Assembly (NCBI GenBank): GCA_034435675.1
Contig: DAOTWP010000372.1
Location: forward strand, 1-13,482
DNA: 13,482 nt
Source of the DNA: DAOTWP01 sp034435675
Lineage (GTDB): Bacteria > Chloroflexota > Anaerolineae > Aggregatilineales > Phototrophicaceae
Reading direction: 5' to 3'
Made by a program: the position numbers and the translations under genes. Positions within the stretch are counted from its first letter, which is position 1. Each line of letters starts with the position of its first letter. Shown one piece after another: positions 1-7,560 of the stretch. Under the pieces are notes generated by a model. It saw only the letters and a program-made list of their open reading frames with translations, ran no database searches and had not been told where the DNA came from.

Positions 1-272
1 AAGCCTGCCGGGGCGGTAAAACTCTCGCCGCTGATCGCCTGCCCGCTGATCGTCGGGAACAGCAGGCAGGTTCCGGCGCTGCCGGACAAACAGGGCAGTG
101 CCGCCGCGCCTGCTTGTGCGCTGGCTTCCGGCGTTGACTCCGGGGTTCTTTCGCTGCTGCCCGGTTCTACATCGGACAGCGGCGGGGCGCTGGCAGTGAA
201 CACAAACAATCCCAGCACAGCAAGCACAATCACCAGCATGAGCAGCGTCAACAGCACTCGTTTTTTCATCAT
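1..272 (-). CDS. Partial exported or membrane-anchored protein, N-terminus only
   Basis: The first 90 codons of a minus-strand gene are present; the rest lies beyond the left edge. The protein begins MMKKR, then a hydrophobic stretch at about residues 6-27, so it has a signal peptide or N-terminal anchor. A low-complexity Ser/Pro/Glu/Ala linker follows (about 28-58), then a region with two cysteines (C61, C69) and the phrase LLFPTISGQAISGESFTAPAG. That phrase loosely resembles the strand that opens redoxin or thioredoxin-like domains, which is only a guess. The start is supported by a Shine-Dalgarno-like AAAGGCGG a few bases upstream; the second ATG (269) is equally possible. It lies 110 bp downstream of the kinase gene on the same strand and may have its own promoter, since TATAAT is readable on the minus strand at 352-357. 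Function is unknown. Confidence 0.65.
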   Translation of the reverse strand, partial: MMKKRVLLTLLMLVIVLAVLGLFVFTASAPPLSDVEPGSSERTPESTPEASAQAGAAALPCLSGSAGTCLLFPTISGQAISGESFTAPAG

Positions 273-276
273 ACAA

Positions 277-303
277 CCGCCTTTATGCGCCCGCCTTTAT
301 GCG
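277..303. repeat. 13-bp tandem direct repeat over a ribosome binding site
   Basis: CCGCCTTTATGCG occurs at 277-289 and again at 291-303, one base apart. The first copy, read on the minus strand, contains the AGGCGG that serves as ribosome binding site of the partial gene starting at 272, so the leader was probably lengthened by a small tandem duplication. Confidence 0.7.
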
Positions 304-382
304 GCAGCCTGTTTGCAGGTCATGCGCCGGACAGCCGCGCCAATGCGCCTGATTATAGACCGCAGCGCCCTGCCCGCCAGAC

Positions 383-1987
383 TCAGCCGCCCACGCAAGA
401 CTGCATATTTTGCGCTGTCTGTGCGGCAGGCAGCAGCACGCGGAACACGCTGCCCTCGCCCGGCTGGCTTTCGACAGTGATTCTGCCGCCATGCTGGTCA
501 ATAATCTTGTGGGCGATAGGCAGCCCCAGCCCAAAACCCGGCGTGCTGTGTGCTTCATCGGCACGGAAAAAGCTGTCGAAAATGCGCGGCAGGGTGGCGG
601 CATCAATGCCCACGCCAGTATCGCGCACTTCAATGATAATCTGCCCGGCGTCGAGGGTCGCCATCAGCGTGATGCTGCCGCCCTCTGGCGTATAGCGGAT
701 GGCGTTGCTGAACAGGCTGGTCAGGGCGCGGCGCAGCAGGTCTGTATCCCCCCGCGCCTCCAGCAGACTGCCGTAGGGGAGCACCAGGTCCACGTGCAGG
801 CGCTTACGCTGGATTTCGTCGCGCCACAGCGCAATCAACCCGCGCAGCAGCAGCACCACATTAACGTTGTCTGCCTCAAACGTGATGGCGCTGTCCAGCC
901 GCGCCATCATCAGCATATCTTCGAGCAGGGTTGTCAGCCGCTTGACCTCTTCGGCGATGCGCGCGCGGTGGCGGGCACGCTGGTGCTCGTCCTGTACCCG
1001 CTCCAGCAGGTGCAGGCTGGTGTTGATGACCGACAGCGGCGTGCGAAACTCGTGCGAGGCGCTCTGGATGAAGTGCGCGAGGATCGCCACGCGCTCCCGC
1101 TCCATTGCCAGCGCCAGCTCCTGCCTTTCGCTGTGTTTGCGCGCGCCGATGTCCTGAAACGCCACCAGCGAGGCGCGATCATCTTCATACGGGAAGGGCA
1201 CACCCATTACCTCTACCTGGATCGTGCTCCCGTCAACACGGATGAACTGCTGTTCCAGCGGTGGGGCAGGCGTGCCGGATTCTTCCATCATTTCGATGCG
1301 CCGCAGCACCGTATGCCAGTAATCCGGGTGGACGAACCGCCCGACGGACTGCCCGATCAGCGCTGCCGGACTTTCCGCGCCGAGCAGCCCCGTCGCCATC
1401 TGGTTGGCGAACAGAATCATGCCGCGCGCGTGAATCACTACCCCGACAGGCAGCAGATCCGCCAGCAGCCGGTAGCGCTGTTCACTGGCGCGCAGTTGTT
1501 CTTCAACGCGCAGGCGCGGGGTAACATCGCGGATAACGGCGATATGCACCTGCCGCCCGTGCCAGGTGAAAAAGCGTCCGGTGATTTCGACCGGAAACAC
1601 CGTACCATCCTGCTTTTTGTGATAGCGCAGGGGGACAAAGTCAGCCCCGGTGGTTGTAATCCGGCGGGTTTCGTCCGGTTGGGCAGAAAGGTCGGTGTTG
1701 CGCAGTTGCAGCAGCGCCTCGCGACTATAGCCGTACAATAGCGTGGCGGCAGCGTTGCATTCCAGCAGTCGCCCGGTGTCGTTGTCAATCAGAAAGACCG
1801 CATCCGCAATCAGTTCAAACAACTGGTAGTACTTTGCTTCGGTTTCGTGCAGTTCTTCAGCAGTGGCGCGCGCCGCAACCTCTTTTGGCGTCAGCAGATA
1901 CTCAACGAACGCCAGCAGATTGCGAAAAGCGGTCTCATCCGTACACCATTGGCGCAATGCGTGTTGCTGCGATTCGGTGAGCGCCAT
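383..1987 (-). CDS. Soluble PAS-PAS sensor histidine kinase
   Basis: A 534-residue hybrid-free histidine kinase. Order of parts: an N-terminal helical region (1-48), PAS 1 (about 50-158, with FLIDNDTGRLLECNAAA), PAS 2 (about 165-283), a linker helix, the HisKA dimerisation domain (298-363) with the H-box SASHEFRTPL and phosphoacceptor His312, and a HATPase_c domain (about 405-522). The N-box Asn428 (LFSNAIRYTPEGG), the G1 box D456-T-G-V-G460 and the G2 box GFGLGL (484-489) are all intact, so the kinase should be active. No membrane segment or signal peptide is visible, so it is probably cytoplasmic and senses an internal or diffusible signal through its PAS domains. No heme or flavin ligand can be assigned by eye. 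The start has an AGGAGA ribosome binding site at 1993-1998. No response regulator is nearby, so the partner is encoded elsewhere. Confidence 0.93.
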   Translation of the reverse strand: MALTESQQHALRQWCTDETAFRNLLAFVEYLLTPKEVAARATAEELHETEAKYYQLFELIADAVFLIDNDTGRLLECNAAATLLYGYSREALLQLRNTDLSAQPDETRRITTTGADFVPLRYHKKQDGTVFPVEITGRFFTWHGRQVHIAVIRDVTPRLRVEEQLRASEQRYRLLADLLPVGVVIHARGMILFANQMATGLLGAESPAALIGQSVGRFVHPDYWHTVLRRIEMMEESGTPAPPLEQQFIRVDGSTIQVEVMGVPFPYEDDRASLVAFQDIGARKHSERQELALAMERERVAILAHFIQSASHEFRTPLSVINTSLHLLERVQDEHQRARHRARIAEEVKRLTTLLEDMLMMARLDSAITFEADNVNVVLLLRGLIALWRDEIQRKRLHVDLVLPYGSLLEARGDTDLLRRALTSLFSNAIRYTPEGGSITLMATLDAGQIIIEVRDTGVGIDAATLPRIFDSFFRADEAHSTPGFGLGLPIAHKIIDQHGGRITVESQPGEGSVFRVLLPAAQTAQNMQSCVGG

Positions 1988-2062
1988 TCAAGTCTCCTGA
2001 TTAGTTTATTATGCTTATTCTATACTAAGTTTCGAGCGAGCAGATTGTGCATGTTTTCACAA

Positions 2063-2076
2063 GTAACAATTGTCAC
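2063..2076. promoter_or_regulatory. Near-palindrome in the kinase/MarR divergent gap
   Basis: GTAACAATTGTCAC is a 14-bp near-palindrome (12 of 14 positions symmetrical, centre AATT). It lies in an AT-rich patch 76 bp upstream of the kinase start and about 34 bp upstream of the -35 element of the MarR gene. The symmetry and position suit a dimeric winged-helix regulator such as the adjacent MarR protein, but this is inference from shape only. Confidence 0.35.
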
Positions 2077-2109
2077 AAAAAAAGGCTTCTCATCTTCCAC
2101 ACATGTGCG

Positions 2110-2137
2110 TTGACAAAGCTGAGGAAAGTGTTAGAAT
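2110..2137 (+). promoter_or_regulatory. Sigma70-like promoter of the MarR-type gene
   Basis: A perfect -35 TTGACA (2110-2115) and a -10 TAGAAT (2132-2137) are separated by 16 bp. Transcription would start near 2144, about 45 bp before the ATG at 2191. This is the best-looking promoter in the window. Confidence 0.65.
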
Positions 2138-2152
2138 ACCCCCCGTTGAAAC

Positions 2153-2168
2153 AGTTCTTGAAAGAACT
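2153..2168. promoter_or_regulatory. Perfect 16-bp palindrome, probable MarR operator
   Basis: AGTTCTT, two bases, AAGAACT: a perfect inverted repeat with 7-bp arms. It begins about 9 bases after the predicted transcription start and ends 22 bases before the MarR start codon, the usual place for an autoregulatory operator of this family. No second copy was noticed elsewhere in the window. Confidence 0.5.
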
Positions 2169-2190
2169 TTACTGAAAAATAATTCAATTC

Positions 2191-2649
2191 ATGCAGCCAC
2201 AGCAGATCTACCGTCAGATACACAATATCTATGTGCAGTTAGACGATGGCGACCACCGTCTGTTAGCGGCGCTAAATCTAACGCTGCCGCAGTTTAATCT
2301 GCTGCGTTATCTGACATCGGAACAAGGGCATCGTCTGATCGAACTGCACGATCATCTGCTGTATGTCAAAAGCACCATTACCCGGATTGTAGACCAACTG
2401 GAACGCGCCAACCTTGTGCGGCGCGAAGATGACCCCACGGACCGCCGGGCGCAGCGTGTCGTGTTAACGCCAGAAGGGGTGGCAATGCGGGATCGTGCGA
2501 TGGCACTGCACCGCCAGTCGCTGGAACGCCGCATGACCGCCCTGAGCGATCATGAGCAGCACCAGCTTGCCGCGCTGCTGACAAAGCTGAGCGACGGTCT
2601 GGATGTTGATCTGAAGGAATACAGCCTGACTCACAACCTGCTGGCATGA
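2191..2649 (+). CDS. MarR-family winged-helix transcriptional regulator
   Basis: A 152-residue protein of normal length for MarR regulators. An N-terminal dimerisation helix leads to the winged helix-turn-helix at about 33-100: LTLPQFNLLRYL opens the domain, KSTITRIVDQLERANLV (60-76) covers the recognition helix, and DPTDRRAQRVVLTPEG (81-96) is the hallmark wing with the conserved D-x-R motif. C-terminal helices (100-152) complete the dimer interface. No cysteine is present, so it is not an OhrR-type thiol sensor; a small-molecule ligand is more likely. ATG 2191 matches the family N-terminus although no strong Shine-Dalgarno precedes it. It has its own promoter and a likely operator, and diverges from the kinase gene. 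The sugar importer begins 272 bp downstream; MarR proteins do not usually control such operons, so no regulatory link is claimed. Confidence 0.93.
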   Translation: MQPQQIYRQIHNIYVQLDDGDHRLLAALNLTLPQFNLLRYLTSEQGHRLIELHDHLLYVKSTITRIVDQLERANLVRREDDPTDRRAQRVVLTPEGVAMRDRAMALHRQSLERRMTALSDHEQHQLAALLTKLSDGLDVDLKEYSLTHNLLA

Positions 2650-2921
2650 CCATGCAGTCTGGCAATTGGCAGCAGCGCGTGACCCGGTGTTAGCGGGCAG
2701 GCACAAACCGCAGCTGTCCTGCGCGCCCGCAGGTGGGGCAACACAACGCAGGGCAGACCCAACAAACTTGGTGGAACCAGGGCGCGGCTCGTCGGCGGCA
2801 GGCACACTGACCGGCACGCGGTTCCCTGTTCGGTCCATTTGCGAGGTGGTGTTAACCAAACACCCTTTGCAACAACTGAATGCTCATCTGTCGGTTGACT
2901 AAATATGGAGTGGTTTTCAAC
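2650..2921. other. Gap between the MarR gene and the importer operon
   Basis: No convincing gene. There is a hairpin CCTGCG-CGCC-CGCAGG at 2718-2733 without a T run, and an inverted repeat GGTGTT-AACCA-AACACC at 2848-2864, 58 bp before the malE-like start, which could be an operator for the importer operon. No -35/-10 pair could be assigned with confidence, although the operon promoter must lie here if the genes are not read through from the MarR gene. Confidence 0.4.
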
Positions 2922-4763
2922 ATGAGAAAGCGTTCAACTTTTGTCGTTTTATTGATCGTGCTGGTTGGGCTGCTCAGCCTTGCCATCGCGCCCGCCGCAG
3001 CTCAGGACGATGGTCTGTTGATCTGGGCGGACGATACCCGCGCGCCAGTGCTGGCGGAATTGGCGGAAGAATTTACGGCAACATTTGGCATTCCCGTTAC
3101 AGTTCAGGAAGTCGGTTTTGGCGATATCCGCGCCACCCTGCCGGTTGCCGGTGCTGCGGGCGAAGGTCCGGACATCATCGTGGCAGTGCATGACTGGATC
3201 GGCGAACTGGTGCTCAACGGCGCCGTTGCCCCGATCAACCTGGGTGATCGTGCTGGTGACTTCACCGAAGCCTCGCTGAATCTGTTCAGCTATGGCGGGC
3301 AGCTCTATGGGATGCCCTATGCGGTGGAAAATATTGCCTTCTACCGTAATCCGGAGCTGGTGCCCGATGCGCCCGAAACCTGGGACGAAGTCTTCGCGAT
3401 TACCGAAGAACTGGTTTCCAGCGGCGCTTCGACCTACGGCTGGGTGATCCAGACCAACGATCCGTATCATTTCTTCGGCTTGCAGAGCGCCTTCGGCGGT
3501 TATGTCTTCGGGCTGGATGAAAACGGCAACTACAATCCCAACGATGTGGGCATTGACAATGCAGGCACGATTGCAGCAGGCGAATATCTGCTCCAGTACG
3601 TGGACGCCGGCTACCTGCCCAGCGGTGTGGACTATGACGTCATGCACAACCTGTTCGAAACCGGGCAGGCGGCAATGATTATGAGTGGTCCGTGGGCACT
3701 GCCGCGCATTCGCCAGAGTGGTGTTCCCTACGCCATCAGCAACATCCCTGCTGGTCCTGCCGGTCCGGGCACGCCCTTCATCGGCGGTCAGGGCTTTATG
3801 ATCAGCGCCTACAGCGAAAACCAACTGCTGGCAGAAGCGTTCCTGCTGGACTATATTGCCACGCCGGAAACCATGCAGGCGATCTATGACGCCGACCCGC
3901 GTCCGCCCGCCTTCATCCCGCTGCTGGAAACTCTCGAAGATGCTGACCTGCAGGCATTCCAGGCTGCTGGCTCCGTCGGCATTCCGCAGCCGTCGATCCC
4001 CGAAATGTCCTCGGTGTGGGGTTCGTGGGGCAACGCCGTGCAGTTCATCATCACCGGCGAAGCAGACCCGACCACCGCGTTCACCGATGCCGCCGCCCAG
4101 ATTCGTGACGCCATTGCGGGTCGCGTGAGCGGCGCAACCACCGGCGCTGGCGGCGAAACTGTGTCGCTGCCCGGCAGCTTCCAGGAGGAGGTCGGCTGCC
4201 CCGGCGAATGGGACCCGGCATGCGAAAATATCATGATGGTGCAGGGTGAAGATGACGGCATCTGGCAGGCATCGTTTGAACTGCCCGCTGGTGACTATGA
4301 ATACAAGGTCGCGCTGAACGGCACCTGGGACGAAAACTACGGGCTGGGCGGCGAAGCTGGCGGCGCGAATATCCCGCTGTCGCTGAGCGAAACCACCACC
4401 GTGTTCTTCCTGTTCGATCCTGAAACCAACTGGATCACCGACAGCGTCAACAGCCGCATCGTCACCGCGCCCGGCAGCTACCAGGCAGCAGCGGGCTGCC
4501 CGGCAGACTGGTCGCCGGACTGCCTGATCTCCTGGCTGCAGGATGCCGATGGCGATGGCGTCTATGAGAAGACCTTCACCACGATCCCGGCTGGCGACTA
4601 TGAAGCCAAAGCCGCGATTAACCAGGACTGGGGCGAAAACTACGGCGTAGACGGCGAACGCGACGGTGCCAACATTCCGTTCAGCGTTCCTGCAGACGGC
4701 ACCCCGGTGACGTTCTCCTTCGACAGTGCCAGCAACGTGCTGACGATCACTGTCGGCGAATAA
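2922..4763 (+). CDS. malE: Maltodextrin-type ABC substrate-binding protein with two C-terminal X25 modules
   Basis: A 613-residue extracellular binding protein. Residues 1-28 are a Sec signal peptide (MRKR, hydrophobic core, AAAQ end). Residues 29-400 form the binding-protein fold of the MalE-like family: GLLIWADD start, GEGPDIIVAVHDWIGELV, LYGMPYAVENIAFYRN, the hinge-type AAMIMSGPWALP and FIGGQGFMIS. After a short Gly/Thr linker come two homologous modules (about 413-512 and 513-612), each with a GCP..DW.P.C cysteine pair, PAGDYE.K.A.N..W.ENYG and GANIP. These match the X25 module known from bacterial pullulanases, thought to bind starch-type glucans. Usual MalE proteins are about 400 residues, so the tail is extra. 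The start at 2922 is preferred to an upstream ATG at 2880 because it gives a clean signal peptide and follows GGAGTGG. No lipobox cysteine is present. It is the first gene of an operon; malF follows after 11 bases. Confidence 0.9.
   Translation: MRKRSTFVVLLIVLVGLLSLAIAPAAAQDDGLLIWADDTRAPVLAELAEEFTATFGIPVTVQEVGFGDIRATLPVAGAAGEGPDIIVAVHDWIGELVLNGAVAPINLGDRAGDFTEASLNLFSYGGQLYGMPYAVENIAFYRNPELVPDAPETWDEVFAITEELVSSGASTYGWVIQTNDPYHFFGLQSAFGGYVFGLDENGNYNPNDVGIDNAGTIAAGEYLLQYVDAGYLPSGVDYDVMHNLFETGQAAMIMSGPWALPRIRQSGVPYAISNIPAGPAGPGTPFIGGQGFMISAYSENQLLAEAFLLDYIATPETMQAIYDADPRPPAFIPLLETLEDADLQAFQAAGSVGIPQPSIPEMSSVWGSWGNAVQFIITGEADPTTAFTDAAAQIRDAIAGRVSGATTGAGGETVSLPGSFQEEVGCPGEWDPACENIMMVQGEDDGIWQASFELPAGDYEYKVALNGTWDENYGLGGEAGGANIPLSLSETTTVFFLFDPETNWITDSVNSRIVTAPGSYQAAAGCPADWSPDCLISWLQDADGDGVYEKTFTTIPAGDYEAKAAINQDWGENYGVDGERDGANIPFSVPADGTPVTFSFDSASNVLTITVGE
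4158..4760 (+). repeat. Tandem X25 module duplication within the binding-protein gene
   Basis: Two successive segments of about 300 bp (4158-4457 and 4458-4760) encode related modules. Shared landmarks are PGS-(F/Y)-Q, GCP, DW or EW followed by P and C, PAGDYE, W-x-ENYG and DGANIP or GGANIP. The DNA has diverged, so the duplication is old. Confidence 0.8.
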
Positions 4764-4774
4764 GCTGAATAATC

Positions 4775-6499
4775 ATGAGCAGCGCGAATGAAGCGCAGGT
4801 CTGGGGACGGGGGCAATCCGGTCCCCAGACCGGTTTATCCACCTCGAACGTGTTCTGGATGGTGCTGCGACTGGCAGCGCTTTGCATTGTGGATGCATTT
4901 GCGCTGCTGTTAGCGGTTTCAGTTATTAATGACGGGCAGTGGCTGCTGGGGATCATGCTGATTCTGACCGCGCTCGGCGCGACCGTAATCAACCTGGTTC
5001 CGGGTCTGTGGCCCCTGCGCTGGATGACCCCTTCGCTGGTGCTGGTGGCACTGATGGCGCTGTATCCCATGCTTTATACGGTGTATCTGGCGTTCACCAA
5101 TTTCCGCGAGGGGCATCGTTTTACTAAACCGGAAATGGTCGAGCGCCTGCTGACAGACCGGCAGTACTTTTTCCTGCCGGAGGGCGGCACCTCGTACCAG
5201 TGGACGGCGCTCTACAATGAAACCGATGGCACTTACGCGCTGTGGCTGCGTGCTGCGGATGGGCGGGTGTTTTTCGCCACGCAGTACGATGGCGAGACCC
5301 CTGGTGATTACCGCGAAATCCCGGCGGACGAACTGGCAACGCTGGAACTTGACAGCCGAACGGGTGCGCCGGCGGACTTTGAGGGTTACCGTGCGCTGGC
5401 ACGCCTTGAAGCCGCCAACCGCAACAATCACCCGCTGTTACAGCCGCTGGCGACCAACTTCGGGGCGGAAACGGAGATTATCGGCATTCGTTCTGCGTCG
5501 GAAGCCGGGGCATTCGAACCTGGCTGGGCATATGACGCGGAAAACGATGTGCTGACCAACCGCCAGACAGGTTACAACTATTACCCGGATGAGGCGATTG
5601 GCAGCTACTTCGCCCGGCGCGGCGGTCCGCAGGGAGCGTTTATCACCGAGTCACGCGGCGGCGTGGATTACAAGCTGGAAACGCCGCTGGGTTACTGGAC
5701 CGATGTCGGTTTTGCCAACTTCACGCTGCTGTTTGAAACAGCAATTCAGGGCGGCGTGCTGATTCGTATTTTCCTGTGGACGGTCGCCTATGCCTTCCTC
5801 GCAGTGTTGATGGCGTTTGCCTTTGGGCTGGCGCTGGCGCTGGCGCTGAACAAACCGTTCCGCGGGGTGCGCATCGTGCGTTCGCTGCTGATTATCCCCT
5901 GGGCAGTGCCCGGCATGATCGGCATTCTGACCTGGCGCGGCATGATGAACCCCAACTTTGGCGTGATCATGACAACGCTGAAAAACAATTTTGGGCTGGA
6001 GCAAACCTTCGACTGGACGATTGATCCCTTCTGGGCGAAAGTGGTGATCCTGTTCGTCAACCTGTGGTTTGCCTTCCCGTACTTTATGCTGATTTCCAGC
6101 GGCGCGCTGCAATCCATTTCGAGTTCGATTTACGAAGCCGCCGAAGTGGACGGGGCGAATGCTTGGACGCGCTTCTGGAAGCTGACCCTGCCGCTGCTGC
6201 TGGTGGCGATGGGTCCGCTGCTGATCGGTTCATTTACGTACAACTTCAACAACTACCTGCTGATTGCGGCGCTGACCGATGGCGGTCCGGCGATGCAGGG
6301 CATTCCGCCGCCAGTGGCAGGGCATACGGATCTGTTGATTACGTATACCTACCGCTATGCCTTCTCCGGTTCGGCAGGTGCCGGCAACTACAGCTTTGCG
6401 TCGGCGATCTCGATTGTGATCTTCTTGATGGTGGCGCTGATCACGGTTGTGCAGTTCCGCCTGACAAAGCGCTGGGAGGCAATCGGCGAAAATGTCTAG
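4775..6499 (+). CDS. malF: MalF-like maltodextrin ABC permease with large P2-type loop
   Basis: A 574-residue membrane subunit of the importer. Three N-terminal hydrophobic segments (about 28-50, 56-76, 87-107) precede a hydrophilic extracytoplasmic region of roughly 215 residues (about 108-325), which corresponds in position to the P2 loop of Escherichia coli MalF that touches the binding protein. Further helices follow at about 328-357, 367-387, 422-442, 473-500 and 541-560, giving the eight-helix MalF layout. The EAA loop that docks the ATPase is clear: EAAEVDGANAWTRFWKLTLP (454-473). The gene follows the binding-protein gene after 11 bases with no strong Shine-Dalgarno, suggesting coupled translation, and its last 8 bases overlap malG. 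Together they form the channel for maltose or longer maltodextrins; the exact sugar cannot be read from sequence. Confidence 0.9.
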   Translation: MSSANEAQVWGRGQSGPQTGLSTSNVFWMVLRLAALCIVDAFALLLAVSVINDGQWLLGIMLILTALGATVINLVPGLWPLRWMTPSLVLVALMALYPMLYTVYLAFTNFREGHRFTKPEMVERLLTDRQYFFLPEGGTSYQWTALYNETDGTYALWLRAADGRVFFATQYDGETPGDYREIPADELATLELDSRTGAPADFEGYRALARLEAANRNNHPLLQPLATNFGAETEIIGIRSASEAGAFEPGWAYDAENDVLTNRQTGYNYYPDEAIGSYFARRGGPQGAFITESRGGVDYKLETPLGYWTDVGFANFTLLFETAIQGGVLIRIFLWTVAYAFLAVLMAFAFGLALALALNKPFRGVRIVRSLLIIPWAVPGMIGILTWRGMMNPNFGVIMTTLKNNFGLEQTFDWTIDPFWAKVVILFVNLWFAFPYFMLISSGALQSISSSIYEAAEVDGANAWTRFWKLTLPLLLVAMGPLLIGSFTYNFNNYLLIAALTDGGPAMQGIPPPVAGHTDLLITYTYRYAFSGSAGAGNYSFASAISIVIFLMVALITVVQFRLTKRWEAIGENV

Positions 6500-7439
6500 T
6501 TCCAGCATCACCACAACTTCGCAGTCTTCCAATCTGCCCGTGACCACCGCGTGGTCGCCTGGTGGCAAATCGCGGCGTGAACTGCCGTTCACTATTGCCC
6601 GCTTCACGCTGATTACGGTGGCGCTGATCTTTGCCCTGTTTCCGGCGGTCTGGATGGTTTCCGCGTCGCTGAACCCGATTGGCTCGATGTCCACGCAGTC
6701 GTTGATCCCGACGAATGTGCGCAGCCTTGACGATCTGCTGCGCAATTATCGGGTGTTGTTCAACGATGCGCAGAAACCGTTCTGGCGCTGGATGTTCAAC
6801 TCGATTGTCATCTCCGGGGTGACAACGGTGCTGGTGGTCTCGATCACCGCGATCAGCGCCTATGCATTTTCGCGCTTCCGCTTTCGCGGGCGGCGCAGCC
6901 TGCTGCTCACCCTGTTTCTGGTGCAGGTCTTCCCCAATCTGCTGGCAATGGTGGCGTTGTTCCTGATGCTCGACGTACTGGGCGAGTATATCCCCCTGTT
7001 CGGGCTGTCCACCTATGGCGGGTTGATCCTGATCTATCTGGGCGGGGGCATGGCGACGAATATCTGGCTGATGAAAGGCTTCTTCGACTCGATTCCGCGT
7101 GAAATTGACGAGTCCGCGCTGGTGGACGGCGCAACCCACTGGCAGTCCTTCCGCTACCTGATCTTCCCGCTGGTGCGCCCGGTGCTGGCAGTCGTGGGGG
7201 TGCTGGCGTTTATCGGCACGTTCAACGACTTCATCCTGGCGCGCATCATCCTGCGCGAAGTGGACTCGTGGACGCTGATTCGCGGCTTGTTCAGCTTTGT
7301 GGACGGCGGCAGGTTCACGACGGAATGGGGCGCGTTCGCGGCGGGGTCGCTGATCGCGGCAGTGCCTATCGTAATTGTGTATATCTCGCTGCAGCGCTTC
7401 ATCGTCGGCGGGCTGACACAGGGCGCGGTCAAGGGCTAA
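6492..7439 (+). CDS. malG: MalG-like maltodextrin ABC permease
   Basis: A 315-residue permease with six predicted helices (about 34-58, 102-124, 136-160, 174-196, 224-245 and 281-303). The ATPase-docking EAA loop reads EIDESALVDGATHWQSFRYL (204-223); Ser and Ala stand where many family members have two alanines, a minor variation. The start ATG lies inside the end of malF (8-base overlap, ATGTCTAG), so translation is coupled. About 33 residues precede the first helix, a slightly long cytoplasmic tail. The C-terminus FIVGGLTQGAVKG matches the typical MalG ending. No malK-type ATPase gene follows; a terminator lies 38 bases downstream, so the importer must use an ATPase encoded elsewhere, as known for many Gram-positive sugar importers. 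Confidence 0.92.
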   Translation: MSSSSITTTSQSSNLPVTTAWSPGGKSRRELPFTIARFTLITVALIFALFPAVWMVSASLNPIGSMSTQSLIPTNVRSLDDLLRNYRVLFNDAQKPFWRWMFNSIVISGVTTVLVVSITAISAYAFSRFRFRGRRSLLLTLFLVQVFPNLLAMVALFLMLDVLGEYIPLFGLSTYGGLILIYLGGGMATNIWLMKGFFDSIPREIDESALVDGATHWQSFRYLIFPLVRPVLAVVGVLAFIGTFNDFILARIILREVDSWTLIRGLFSFVDGGRFTTEWGAFAAGSLIAAVPIVIVYISLQRFIVGGLTQGAVKG

Positions 7440-7476
7440 AGCCGACACGGCGATTGCTATCTTCTGACAGCACAGG

Positions 7477-7511
7477 GCGGCGTGTTCGTTCACAGCGGGC
7501 ACGCCGCTTTT
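7477..7511 (+). terminator. Rho-independent terminator of the importer operon
   Basis: A perfect 8-bp stem GCGGCGTG (7477-7484) and CACGCCGC (7500-7507), with a 15-base loop, is followed directly by TTTT. It lies 38 bases after the malG stop. Confidence 0.75.
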
Positions 7512-7560
7512 GTCGTGCCGGGCACAAGCACAATCTGTATGCCTGTGCTGCGGATTACAT

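Noticed and set aside
410..1741. Long plus-strand open frame opposite the kinase gene
   Set aside because: Antisense shadow of a gene with complete kinase motifs; its translation has no recognisable domain and is rich in Gln, Arg and His as expected for GC-rich antisense frames.
2666..2902. Possible small ORF between the MarR and malE-like genes
   Set aside because: No ribosome binding site or recognisable pattern, biased Arg/Pro/Gly composition, and it overlaps the likely operon promoter region.
2895..2905. TTGACT/TAAATA as malE promoter
   Set aside because: The hexamers are too close to each other and to the start codon to act as a -35/-10 pair for this gene.
2949..3824. Long minus-strand open frame opposite the binding-protein gene
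   Set aside because: Shadow; the plus strand encodes a clear binding protein with signal peptide.
6441..7502. Minus-strand open frame of about 350 codons opposite malG
   Set aside because: Shadow with Gln/His/Arg-rich low-complexity translation; malG motifs lie on the plus strand.
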